NCBI RefSeq assembly: GCF_018403245.1 | Contig: NZ_BOSH01000007.1 | Span: 124,001-188,000 of the forward strand | DNA from: Paenibacillus sp. J2TS4 | GTDB taxonomy: Bacteria > Bacillota > Bacilli > Paenibacillales > NBRC-103111 | Direction of reading: 5' to 3' | DNA: 64,000 bases | Shown here: positions 17,643 to 25,998 of the stretch, piece by piece | Numbering within the stretch: the stretch's first letter is position 1 | Layout: every line of letters starts with the position of its first letter | Notes under the pieces: generated by a model | Told to the model about the DNA's origin: nothing | What the model saw: the letters and a program-made list of their open reading frames with translations, nothing else | The model's database searches: none | Made by a program: the position numbers and the translations under genes

Positions 17643-17683
17643 TGTCAACAACTCATGACTCAAGTCACGAGTATCCTTTACGC
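17643..17683 (-). repeat. Palindromic repeat element copy A, possible IS200/IS605 end remnant
   Basis: Read on the minus strand it runs AAAGGATACTCGTGACT, then TGAGTCATGAG and TTGTTGAC. The same element recurs on the plus strand at 61226-61263 with about 30 of 35 aligned positions identical. Each copy has an AAGGATAC head, a hairpin (CTCGTGACT/AGTCATGAG here) and a TTGAC tail. Hairpin-plus-pentamer ends are typical of IS200/IS605 elements, so these may be orphan transposon ends; that is inference. Copy A begins 14 bases past the YwmB-like stop. Confidence 0.55.
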
Positions 17684-17696
17684 AGATCATGAATCA

Positions 17697-18464
17697 TCAG
17701 TATTCCGTAGTAATCATTGGAGATCCTAACGTCAATCTCCAGGCTCCGGTTTCCGTCACGCGATGTACCGCAGCTTGTGCATGAATTGGATCACTGCCGC
17801 TAAGAACATATTCCTGCAACAGCGGAGAAGTCAAGGAAACACTCAGGCTGCCGGAGTCTTCATATCGGTCTACACGACTGGCCTTAAGCTCTTCTTGAAT
17901 GTACTCGATTACGGCCTCTTTGTCCGCAAGCTCCTTCCATGTGCTATTCATTCCGCCCTGAATGTTTATTCTCCAGCCTGCCTTATGATCTTCCCCTGGC
18001 TGCGCGTGAGTCACCCGCTCCTGCCACTCTTGTGCCAAACGGGCTTCCTCCAAGGAACCTTCCCAACGAATCGTCAGGTAAGATGTCTGACCATCGTCCA
18101 GCGCCGCTAATCTCATCAATACCATCCCCCCATACCCGGGGGCTCTCGTGTCATAGGAAGGACGTCCGTCTGAAGATTGCTTCAGATGACCCGCCGGCAG
18201 CTCAAGCTGGCGGGCCAAGTCCCGCCCCAAACTTTCAAAGTGGCTGATATCTTCGAACGCAAGATAGGGCTGCTCTTGATAGATTACTAGCTTCGCCTCA
18301 TCATATAAAGTGTCCGCCAAACGCAGCAACTCACTCCAACCCTTCTCTGTCTGGCCTGCGTCTGCCACCGCTCGAAACTGGTTCCAACCCATAACAGCAA
18401 CAAGAATAACAACGATCATTGCAACCCGGCCAACAGATATCGATACTGGAGCGTTCTTGTTCAT
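17697..18464 (-). CDS. ywmB: YwmB-like (DUF1779) membrane-anchored protein
   Basis: A 255-residue protein with one N-terminal membrane segment (about 10-28, VAMIVVILVAVMGW) and an extracytoplasmic domain. The pattern of a long helix followed by YLTIRWEGSLEEA and later SVSLTSPLLQEYV, and the length, fit the YwmB family (about 245 residues), which has a TATA-binding-protein-like fold and no known biochemical role. ATG start with GTGGAGGG upstream. Identification is from memory of the family and is moderately confident; a generic membrane-anchored protein is the alternative. Confidence 0.65.
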   Translation of the reverse strand: MNKNAPVSISVGRVAMIVVILVAVMGWNQFRAVADAGQTEKGWSELLRLADTLYDEAKLVIYQEQPYLAFEDISHFESLGRDLARQLELPAGHLKQSSDGRPSYDTRAPGYGGMVLMRLAALDDGQTSYLTIRWEGSLEEARLAQEWQERVTHAQPGEDHKAGWRINIQGGMNSTWKELADKEAVIEYIQEELKASRVDRYEDSGSLSVSLTSPLLQEYVLSGSDPIHAQAAVHRVTETGAWRLTLGSPMITTEY

Positions 18465-18967
18465 CCTATTCCCTCCACCTTTCTATTTGGCGATAAGAAA
18501 AGCTTCTACTGAAGCCATTTCATAGAGATGATCGAGATCTCATCTACTATCTAGCTTTCCCAATCTATCATTATCTAAACTACTAAAAGAGATGAACGGA
18601 TAGAACTTCCTGCGTATTAGTCATCCGACTCTTGCCTAAATCCGCTATCTCCGATAACCCCTATAGAAAAATTAAGGAGCTAGAGGTATGCATACGACAT
18701 TCAGCATTACTTAGTATTATAAAATATTACAAAGAACGACCGAAATTCGACTAAACCAGGCAAAATCCTTCCTATTTTGGTCAGACAAAATCCCCTAACC
18801 ACCTGCAAAATAGTATAAAATTACATATAATCAAACAATTAAAGCTCTCATTGAAAATACTTGCCTGCCCAGAAAAAAAGCCTCCCTATTCCCTGCTTCT
18901 CACCACTTCTAACTGCGATCAGGGAGGAGTACAATGAAACTAAATTGAAACTAACTCATGGAGAAAG
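18465..18967. other. 500-bp spacer between divergent genes
   Basis: A/T-rich DNA with no gene found on either strand. It should hold the promoters of the divergent ywmB-like and C26-peptidase genes; I did not find a clear -35/-10 pair. The only structured part is the leader at 18881-18948. Confidence 0.5.
18881..18948 (+). promoter_or_regulatory. Leader with sequestered ribosome site and a 4-codon ORF
   Basis: CCTCCCT at 18881-18887 is complementary to AGGGAGG at 18921-18927. The latter is part of a very strong ribosome site (AGGGAGGAG) that serves only a tiny frame, ATG AAA CTA AAT TGA, at 18934-18948. The peptidase start at 18968 follows. The layout is that of a translational leader, but it could be chance. 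Confidence 0.35.
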
Positions 18968-19678
18968 GTGGTCATTCAGATCAAGCCTCTAATTGGAGTC
19001 ACCTCTTATATGAATGAAGAACAGATTTATCTGGGGCATGTGTATACCGATGCGATTCTCAGAGCAGGGGGATTACCAATCGCTATTCCCATCATCAAGG
19101 AACAGAGCGATATCGAGCAATTAACCGATACTTTAGATGGCTTGCTATTATCCGGAGGAGAAGACATCGACCCGGAATGGTACGGGGAGGACCCTATTCC
19201 CCAACTCGGCACGGTGACCCCTGCTCGCGATTCGCTGGAAATGATGCTGACCCGGCGTTTTATAGCTGCGGATAAACCGATATTCGCCATATGCAGAGGC
19301 TGCCAGCTGCTGAATGCTGCCTGCGGAGGAAGTCTGTATCAAGATTTAAATTCACAACACGAGGCCATTCAACATTCCCAGAAAGCTCCGCGGTCGCATA
19401 GGAGCCATAATATTACCATCCTGGAAGACACTCTCCTCCACCGCATTGCCCGTACAGAGCAAGTCAAGGTCAACAGCTTCCATCATCAAGCAGTCAAAAA
19501 GCCCGCCCCGGGCTTCCGAATCTCCTCCCGGGCAGCCGATGGCGTCATTGAATCGATTGAACACCCCGATGCAAGCTTTGTCCTTGGCGTCCAATGGCAT
19601 CCCGAGCATACCGCCCTGACCGACAGCCTGTCCGCCAAGCTGTTTGAAGCTTTCGTCCAGGCCTGTGAGCATTCATAA
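18968..19678 (+). CDS. Gamma-glutamyl-gamma-aminobutyrate hydrolase-like C26 peptidase
   Basis: Predicted cytoplasmic class I glutamine amidotransferase-like hydrolase that cleaves gamma-glutamyl amide bonds, as PuuD does in putrescine breakdown. The 236 residues contain the oxyanion motif LLSGGEDIDPEWYGE (about 60-74), the nucleophile C109 in FAICRGCQLLN, and the His/Glu pair in VQWHPEHTA near residue 213. Start is GTG with GGAG four bases upstream. No other polyamine or GABA gene is nearby, so the physiological substrate is open; other gamma-glutamyl compounds are possible. Confidence 0.87.
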   Translation: MVIQIKPLIGVTSYMNEEQIYLGHVYTDAILRAGGLPIAIPIIKEQSDIEQLTDTLDGLLLSGGEDIDPEWYGEDPIPQLGTVTPARDSLEMMLTRRFIAADKPIFAICRGCQLLNAACGGSLYQDLNSQHEAIQHSQKAPRSHRSHNITILEDTLLHRIARTEQVKVNSFHHQAVKKPAPGFRISSRAADGVIESIEHPDASFVLGVQWHPEHTALTDSLSAKLFEAFVQACEHS

Positions 19679-19843
19679 TATCCTCTAATTCGGCAGCCAA
19701 AATTAGGCTAGAATGTACCATTAACAAGTGGAGAATACACGGCGGATTCTTCCTCATTTGCTAATTGGATGAAGTAAAATTAAAATGAAGACAATTGATG
19801 TTTAACAAATGAAGCAGCCATTAAATATAGAGGAGGATTCGAT

Positions 19844-20824
19844 ATGGTCCTACAAAAGGAACGTGAATACGAGCTTGCCACATTCGCTGGAGGATGCTTC
19901 TGGTGCATGGTTTCCCCTTTCGAGGAGCTTCCCGGTATCATCGGAATCGTGTCTGGCTATACCGGAGGGCAGACCGAAAATCCAACTTATGAACAGGTCT
20001 GTTCCGACACGACGGGACATTACGAAGCGGTGCAGATTACCTATGATCCCTCCATCTTCCCCTACCGAAAGCTGCTGGAAATTTTCTGGATGCAGATCGA
20101 TCCAACGGATTCCGGAGGACAATTCTTCGACCGGGGAACCTCTTACCGTACGGCAATCTTCTATCATAACGAAAACCAGCGGAAAGAGGCAGAGCAGTCC
20201 AAGAAAGAGCTGGAGGAAAGCGGCCGCTTCGAGAAGCCTGTCGTCACGCCTATTCTTCCGGCGGCTGTATTTTATCCCGCAGAGGAGCACCACCAGCAAT
20301 ACCATCACAAAAACCCGGCGCATTACCGCCGTTACCGTCAGGGATCCGGTCGGGACGATTTTATCGAGCAGCATTGGGGTCGGAAGATCGACCGAGAGAA
20401 TTTAAGAAAGCTGTTAACCCCGGTACAATATGAAGTGACGCAGAACGATGCCACAGAGCCTCCTTTTCGCAACGAATTCTGGGACTTCAAGGAGGAAGGC
20501 ATTTACGTCGATGTCGTGTCGGGAGAACCGCTGTTCAGCTCGCTCGATAAGTTCGATTCCGGTTGTGGCTGGCCAAGCTTCACGAAGCCCTTGCAAGCCC
20601 ACAGCGTAAAAGAAAAGCTGGATTTGAAGCATTCCATGGTTCGCACCGAAATCCGAAGCCGGGTAGCGGACTCCCACCTCGGTCATGTATTTGAGGATGG
20701 TCCAGCTCCAACCGGATTGCGGTATTGCATTAATTCCGCCTCGCTGCGCTTTATTCCGAAAGATAAACTGAAAGAGGAAGGCTATGGGGAGTATCTCCAT
20801 CTATTTGAACACGAAGGGAAATAA
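19844..20824 (+). CDS. msrAB: Bifunctional methionine sulfoxide reductase MsrAB
   Basis: Fused repair enzyme that reduces both S- and R-epimers of oxidised methionine with thioredoxin. Residues 1-175 are MsrA with catalytic C18 in AGGCFWCMV and the family motifs GYTGG and HHQQYHH. Residues about 185-326 are MsrB with DSGCGWPSF and catalytic C295 in RYCINSASLRF. The zinc-binding CXXC pairs of many MsrB proteins are absent. No signal peptide, so cytoplasmic. ATG start with GAGGAGG upstream; strong terminator downstream. Single-gene transcript. Confidence 0.95.
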   Translation: MVLQKEREYELATFAGGCFWCMVSPFEELPGIIGIVSGYTGGQTENPTYEQVCSDTTGHYEAVQITYDPSIFPYRKLLEIFWMQIDPTDSGGQFFDRGTSYRTAIFYHNENQRKEAEQSKKELEESGRFEKPVVTPILPAAVFYPAEEHHQQYHHKNPAHYRRYRQGSGRDDFIEQHWGRKIDRENLRKLLTPVQYEVTQNDATEPPFRNEFWDFKEEGIYVDVVSGEPLFSSLDKFDSGCGWPSFTKPLQAHSVKEKLDLKHSMVRTEIRSRVADSHLGHVFEDGPAPTGLRYCINSASLRFIPKDKLKEEGYGEYLHLFEHEGK

Positions 20825-20862
20825 ATCCGTCGGGCCGTTCATTCTATAACTGCTGGATAAAT

Positions 20863-20893
20863 AAAAGAACCGGGCATGATCTCCGGTTCTTTT
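20863..20893. terminator. Bidirectional terminator after msrAB
   Basis: AAAAGAACCGG and CCGGTTCTTTT form an 11-bp stem with a 9-base loop. With A- and T-runs on both sides it can serve msrAB and the convergent lipoprotein gene. Confidence 0.9.
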
Positions 20894-20935
20894 CCGTTTA
20901 GCAGGCATATATTTTTTATTCTTTACTATTAATTT

Positions 20936-21610
20936 TCATCTTGACCTCAATTTATTAAGTGCTCCTTCGTTAGTCTGTTCCGTAGTGACATATTCCCCTT
21001 GAAGCTTCTCCCCCTTCTGCCGGCGGATTTCTCCGGCCTCTTCGTAACGATACACATAGGGCCCTTCCAGCTGCTCCCCTGCCGCCCCATAAACCTCCTG
21101 CACTGATTCGCTTTCCGCGCTTGGACGGAAATAAATCATAATGTCTGCCCTTCCCTGCACCTTCGGCTTCTTAATTTCCATGGCAAAATGGCCGTCCGGT
21201 TCCACCGTGCTTTTATCGTTGTATCCGAATACCGTGTATCCTTTGGCACTTATATCTCCATTAATGGACGAGCCCGGAAGCAGATTGGTTTGGCCCGACA
21301 CCGTAATAGTCTTCTCGTTAACCGTCGCTTCCCCTGTAATCCATACATTAACTTCACCCTGATCGGCAGGGGCGTTTTTGGATTTAGAGGCGTCCTCCGC
21401 TTTACTTCCCGGTTCTACTTCATAATCAGCGTTTTTACGATCTTCTGGAATCGATGTATCTCCTTCCGGACCCTTTTCCTGATCGAGCCTATCTCCGGGC
21501 GTCTCACTTGGCAATGGATCAGAAGATTCGTCCTTATGACCGCATGCCGTCAACATCAGCAACAAAATTATTAGCACACTATATAAAACAACATTCGCAT
21601 GCTTCCCCAT
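20936..21610 (-). CDS. Lipoprotein of unknown function
   Basis: A 224-residue secreted lipoprotein. The signal peptide ends in LTAC with C23 as the lipid-modified cysteine. A charged, disordered linker runs to about residue 75, then a beta-rich domain (about 78-165) with EATVNEKTITVSGQTN- and HFAMEIKKPKV-like strands, reminiscent of immunoglobulin-like domains of cell-surface lipoproteins. The C-terminal tail is polar. I place the start at ATG 21610 behind AGGGAGGAG; the open frame reaches a GTG inside that ribosome site. Function not recognised. Confidence 0.75.
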   Translation of the reverse strand: MGKHANVVLYSVLIILLLMLTACGHKDESSDPLPSETPGDRLDQEKGPEGDTSIPEDRKNADYEVEPGSKAEDASKSKNAPADQGEVNVWITGEATVNEKTITVSGQTNLLPGSSINGDISAKGYTVFGYNDKSTVEPDGHFAMEIKKPKVQGRADIMIYFRPSAESESVQEVYGAAGEQLEGPYVYRYEEAGEIRRQKGEKLQGEYVTTEQTNEGALNKLRSR

Positions 21611-21631
21611 AACTTCTCCTCCCTGCACCGA

Positions 21632-21823
21632 TTACTTCTCCTTCTGGCGCGTCTCCGACTGCCCGCCCCTTTTTCCATCGCTCTCCAACCGCCCCTCCAT
21701 CCTATGAAGCTCTGTCAGCCATCCTTTTAGGGCAGCATTTTCCACCACTGTACAGACAAGCTTCATCTTATCAAAAAAAGACCGTCTATCGAATAAATAG
21801 AAGGCCTTATCCGTCAGGTCCAA
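21632..21823 (-). CDS. Small hypothetical ORF
   Basis: An open frame of 63 codons beginning with TTG, lying between the ferritin-like gene's terminator and the lipoprotein gene. The product is amphipathic then strongly charged (GKRGGQSETRQKEK at the end). There is no clear ribosome site at the TTG, and the frame stays open further upstream without an ATG. It may be spurious or have its start elsewhere. Confidence 0.3.
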   Translation of the reverse strand: MDLTDKAFYLFDRRSFFDKMKLVCTVVENAALKGWLTELHRMEGRLESDGKRGGQSETRQKEK

Positions 21824-21869
21824 AGGACTATTTCTTACCTTCTCATCACTCTTTACCCTTATAAAAAAA

Positions 21870-21897
21870 GCCCCCGCTCTCGTCCAAGAGCAGGGGC
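21870..21897 (-). terminator. Rho-independent terminator
   Basis: On the minus strand GCCCCTGCTCT, loop TGGACG, AGAGCGGGGGC and then a run of seven T. It ends the ferritin-like gene, 36 bases past its stop. Confidence 0.93.
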
Positions 21898-21932
21898 GGA
21901 AAAGCCGCCTTTCCCTATCGAATATTTTGGGC

Positions 21933-22490
21933 TTATTTCCTCAGCTTGTTCCAGATGTAAGAGAACCACGTCGCGTGGCGCTGCTCATCCTGAGAGGCCC
22001 TCAGCAGCACTTTTTGAATTTGCGGCGGAGCTGATTCCGATAATTCCAAATAAAATTTGGAATCCTCCAACTCATCCTTAATGGACTCTTCTACCCCTTC
22101 CTTGAAAGAGGTCGGCAGCGGGGCCTCTTCTATATGCGGCTTTTGGCCTCCTGTCAGCTGTGAATAAAATTCGGAAAAAGCCCGATAATGCCGTTCCTCA
22201 TCTTTCTGAATATCCGTAATGATGTTACGAAATTGTTCATTAGGCGCTTTTTTAGCCAGCCACGCATAGGTCCGAATCGCATTATGCTCTCCATTAATGG
22301 CCTTCTCCAGGCTTTTCGCCAGAGAGCTATCTGTTTGCCCATCCGATCTAGTCCAAGACACTGGGCTAAACCCATATCCGGTATTTAAAGAAGGGTAACC
22401 CCACAAGCTTCCATTCCAAGGATAACTGACCGGCCCATAAATTGAACCATTCACCTTCGTCTTCTTCCTTTCCTTGTTTTTTATCAACAT
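21933..22490 (-). CDS. Ferritin-like diiron-domain protein
   Basis: A 185-residue protein. The first 55 residues are basic then Gly/Pro/Tyr/Trp-rich (YGPVSYPWNGSLWGYP) and probably disordered. Residues about 58-183 form a ferritin-like four-helix bundle with metal-ligand motifs E-H in NGEHNAIRTY, EERHY, E in ESIKDELEDS and DEQRHATW, as in rubrerythrin-like proteins. It lacks the rubredoxin domain, so it is not a classical rubrerythrin. Its role may be iron or peroxide handling, possibly in the spore; not established. GGAG ribosome site six bases before ATG, own terminator. Confidence 0.8.
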   Translation of the reverse strand: MLIKNKERKKTKVNGSIYGPVSYPWNGSLWGYPSLNTGYGFSPVSWTRSDGQTDSSLAKSLEKAINGEHNAIRTYAWLAKKAPNEQFRNIITDIQKDEERHYRAFSEFYSQLTGGQKPHIEEAPLPTSFKEGVEESIKDELEDSKFYLELSESAPPQIQKVLLRASQDEQRHATWFSYIWNKLRK

Positions 22491-22642
22491 ATGTGACTCC
22501 AGCCTATCAGGTGATGGTTTTTCGCTTCTGTCGGTTAAGTCCTATCTGCACCTTATGGAAATCCGCCACCTAATGATATTCAAATTAATCACGGCTAGCC
22601 GGAAGGCTAGCCTATTTGGGTAAATCCGAAAAACAGAACCAA

Positions 22643-25222
22643 CTACCAGTTAGAACCGCCGGATTTATTATTTTTATTCGAGCCGGAGCCCCAAGAGGAA
22701 CCGCCAGAGTGGTTCCGTGAAGAACTGGAGGAACGCCAGGATGAACCACCGGAGGAGTTCCCTGAAGATCCCGAACCCCATGACGAGCCGCCAGAGGAAT
22801 TCCGTGAAGAGCTGGAACTCGAACCCCAAAATGACCCTGAGGATGAGCCAGAGGAGGACGATCCCCAAGAGGAGGAAGATGCTGCGGCTCGTTCAGCCGA
22901 GAGCTTGCGTGAGTACTCTCTCTCCATTTCGTTCGTAATTCCTCTAATCGTATTTACTTGCTCCACCGCACTAAAGTAGTGTCCGGCGGTGATTAAATTT
23001 TCCACTTGATTAATAATCGAGTTATACCTTCTATCATAGCTTTTAATGCTAATTTTCTTCCGTGTCTTGCTAACTATCGAACGGTAGCGGGATTGCATCT
23101 GACTCAAACTTCTAAGTGCTTCATCCTTCTCCTCCAACGCCCGTCTGACTCTCGTAATAAAAGCGCTTGACTGGGATGAAATTTGCTTAGCGTGACGTTC
23201 AATTTCATCCATCGAATAAGGAGGCGTGTTAAGCACGAAGTTAAGCTTTTGGAACAGATCGTGAATTATCGCTTGGGCTTGTTCAGCCCCCATTCCATCA
23301 GAAAATCGCAGTCCTTTTCTTTTTACTAATTGCACCGCATCCATATAATGCTTCCAGTTAAGGTCCGCATCCCTTCGCTGGTATTCAATCGCTTCGTTCA
23401 ATTGCCTCGAAGTGGTTCTGCAGCCTTGGGCCGTCTGATCCATCTCAGCCAGGCAGCGAAGCATGACATCTATCGATTCTCTTGCCTCCTCGAATTCTTG
23501 ATGATCGTCATCGGTTAATCTTATTACCTCGGGAAGCTTTACCGTAGTGTCTCGCAGCGACCCCTTCGCGGCCTGCAGGCCTACGGCCAGATCCGCCCAA
23601 TGCTCCTGGACGAATCGCTTCTGCATATCTGCGAGAAGATCGTCGAGAGCCGGCCCCTCTGCAGCAAACTGGGCGAGCTTTTGTTCTATATATTCGATAT
23701 CCTTTTTATTTTTATGCCTCAGAAACGCCTGTCTCTTCGTCATTTCCAGCGCCTTAGCAAGCAAACTATCCATTTGCTCGACTATTTTCCGAACCTTCTC
23801 CATACTCCCGATTTGCAGCTCCGCGAATAGAGGCGCTGTGCATTGTTTCGCCTCTTCCAGCATGAAATAAGGATTCATCCGGAGCAATTTCAAGCTGTTG
23901 CTGGCTACAATTTGCTCGATTTCTCTTCGGCAATCAGATACGGTCTGGGGGAAAGTACTGTATTTCTCCAACATTTGAGGAAACTCCTTGGCCCCCTGAA
24001 CCGCTTTGCCCATATTAATCAGCAGTCGAGAAGCCGCCTCGTTCGCTTCCAAAGGATCGAACACTTTAAGATCCCGGACCTGATTCAAATCCGCTTCCAG
24101 TTCGCCCTTCTCCTCGAACATTCTAGTTAAGGGGAACGAATGCTTCTCTGCTAGCTGTTTAACCTCCGATTCCAAGGCATCTAATTGCCCGGACAGCTCT
24201 TGTACCGTGTTCGTTACTGAACGGTCAACTTCCACGACCCTGGTTACACCCGGGTGAACCTCTGCAAAGGATGCCGATGATTGCTTAAGCTGCTGCTGCC
24301 CCTTTCTAACGCCCTGACGAAGAGTTTTCAGCTTGAGTAAAAATATACGCGGCTCCAAATCCGTTTGCAGTTTGCCGAGATCAATCAACAATTGAGTCAA
24401 CTGATCATTAAGCTGGTTAACAACCTTTTCGGTTTGACCTTGAACAAGGCCGACAAATGGTCTCAGTGCATCGTTCCCGTGACTGACCTCCACAAGCAAC
24501 CGTCTCACCTGAGTACGCAATCTGAACCATTGGAATTTTAACAGGGTCCCATAGAGAACAATGAATGCGATAACGGCCAGTGAGAAATAGAGGAATAATT
24601 CCGTCCAACTCCACTGTATCTGCCAATGCCAACGACTCTCAACAGGCTCCGGATCGCCAGTATTAGCGGACGATGGTTCTTGGACAGGGACCTCTGTCCG
24701 TGCGGAATCAGGAGGAACAGACGTACTGCCACCCAGTTCGGGTTGTGGCAATTGATGGACCGCCTCCATCAAGTCTAGACTCGCCTGCGCGAAATCCCCC
24801 TCTTTGGCAGCGGGAATAAAATGCTCCATCGTCAACTGTCCGACGACTTCTCCACTCTCCCCGTCCTCCCCATACACGGACCGTATGGCTCGCAGCAGAT
24901 CGTCATTTACAAAGTTCATCTCGATCCGCTGCTCCTGGCTTGCTATAAGAAGCAAGATCTCTTTATCTTCCAGCTCCCATCCATTAAATACCTGGGTTGC
25001 ATACTCGGATGGATCCTCACCGTTCAAGCTGTTAATCGTTAATATGTAGAACGAATAAAGAGGGCCTTGCGCCGATTGTTCCAGCGAGGCCAACGCCTCA
25101 TCACGAAACATTCCTGCCAAATCCTGCACCGTTCCATTCTTACCGGGTATATCCGCAGCCAAGGCAATAAGCGGACTTACAAACAAACAACACAAGAGTA
25201 GAAAGCAGGCCATTCTCTTCAC
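22643..25222 (-). CDS. TPM-domain (YgcG-like) membrane protein with long coiled coil
   Basis: An 859-residue envelope protein. A signal peptide (residues 1-22, ending ALAA) precedes a TPM domain (about 25-160, containing ILTINSLNGEDPSEYATQVF and ELEDKEILLLIA). A linker, one membrane helix (about 208-232) and about 550 residues of mostly coiled-coil helix follow. The C-terminal 75 residues are nearly pure Ser/Gly with repeated GGSSWGSGS blocks, as in other TPM proteins. TPM domains are linked to photosystem repair in plants and to membrane stress or phosphatase roles in bacteria; none is proven here. GTG start behind GGGGG. Monocistronic. Confidence 0.8.
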   Translation of the reverse strand: MKRMACFLLLCCLFVSPLIALAADIPGKNGTVQDLAGMFRDEALASLEQSAQGPLYSFYILTINSLNGEDPSEYATQVFNGWELEDKEILLLIASQEQRIEMNFVNDDLLRAIRSVYGEDGESGEVVGQLTMEHFIPAAKEGDFAQASLDLMEAVHQLPQPELGGSTSVPPDSARTEVPVQEPSSANTGDPEPVESRWHWQIQWSWTELFLYFSLAVIAFIVLYGTLLKFQWFRLRTQVRRLLVEVSHGNDALRPFVGLVQGQTEKVVNQLNDQLTQLLIDLGKLQTDLEPRIFLLKLKTLRQGVRKGQQQLKQSSASFAEVHPGVTRVVEVDRSVTNTVQELSGQLDALESEVKQLAEKHSFPLTRMFEEKGELEADLNQVRDLKVFDPLEANEAASRLLINMGKAVQGAKEFPQMLEKYSTFPQTVSDCRREIEQIVASNSLKLLRMNPYFMLEEAKQCTAPLFAELQIGSMEKVRKIVEQMDSLLAKALEMTKRQAFLRHKNKKDIEYIEQKLAQFAAEGPALDDLLADMQKRFVQEHWADLAVGLQAAKGSLRDTTVKLPEVIRLTDDDHQEFEEARESIDVMLRCLAEMDQTAQGCRTTSRQLNEAIEYQRRDADLNWKHYMDAVQLVKRKGLRFSDGMGAEQAQAIIHDLFQKLNFVLNTPPYSMDEIERHAKQISSQSSAFITRVRRALEEKDEALRSLSQMQSRYRSIVSKTRKKISIKSYDRRYNSIINQVENLITAGHYFSAVEQVNTIRGITNEMEREYSRKLSAERAAASSSSWGSSSSGSSSGSFWGSSSSSSRNSSGGSSWGSGSSGNSSGGSSWRSSSSSRNHSGGSSWGSGSNKNNKSGGSNW

Positions 25223-25401
25223 AGCTCAACCCCCTTTTTGTAAAAAAGCTCCTGATTTTAGTATACTTAAATTAGAGGGTATTGAGTAGATATAACACCC
25301 TCCTTTTCAACATTATAATGTCAGTAAGGGTCGTATCCTGTCGAATAATAAAGACAAGACTCGACTAACACCATAAAATCATTCAGGAGGAGGGTATAAT
25401 C

Positions 25402-25986
25402 ATGATTCGCCCAGCCCAAAAAAACGACGTCCAGGAAGCGGTGCCCCTTATCCATTCCGCCATCGGCCGGATCGCCAACACGATAGCGGGAACGTCAGAT
25501 CTCGAAGAAGCATTGGACGTGCTGGGGCAATTTTATCAGCAGGAAGGCAACCGCTATAGCTATGAGAACATCATCGTCAAAGAACTGGACGGCAAAGCGG
25601 TCGGCTTGCTCACCGCGTATCATGGAAGCCTCAGCGAGCAGTTGGATCTTCCTTATATGGAGAGGCTGCGGGCGTTGAATGGAGATTCCCCTGTATCTCT
25701 CAAGAAGGAAGCGAAAGAGGACGAATATTATTTGGACTCGCTAGCGGTGAACCCTGCTTATCAAGGAAAGGGAATCGGGACCGAGCTCATCCAGGCCTTT
25801 GAACAGAATGGACGGGAGAAGGGATTTGAGAAGCTTTCGCTTCTATGCGACATCAATAACCCGAACGCAGCTCGCCTCTACGAACGTTTAGGCTACAGGC
25901 CCGACGGCGCCTTGACCGTTAGCGGCTACCATTTCATCCGGATGGTGAAGCCCATACAATTAGAGGAGGCGCACATCAAGCAATAG
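25402..25986 (+). CDS. GNAT-family N-acetyltransferase
   Basis: A 194-residue cytoplasmic acetyltransferase using acetyl-CoA. The family core is in the second half: LDSLAVNPAYQGKGIGTEL (about 112-130) carries the Q-x-x-G-x-G acetyl-CoA pyrophosphate loop, and NPNAARLYERLGY (about 153-165) is motif B. Excellent AGGAGGAGGG ribosome site before ATG. The acceptor substrate cannot be told from the sequence. It converges with ykoC, whose end is 12 bases away. Confidence 0.9.
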   Translation: MIRPAQKNDVQEAVPLIHSAIGRIANTIAGTSDLEEALDVLGQFYQQEGNRYSYENIIVKELDGKAVGLLTAYHGSLSEQLDLPYMERLRALNGDSPVSLKKEAKEDEYYLDSLAVNPAYQGKGIGTELIQAFEQNGREKGFEKLSLLCDINNPNAARLYERLGYRPDGALTVSGYHFIRMVKPIQLEEAHIKQ

Positions 25987-25998
25987 CCGCAAGCTTCG

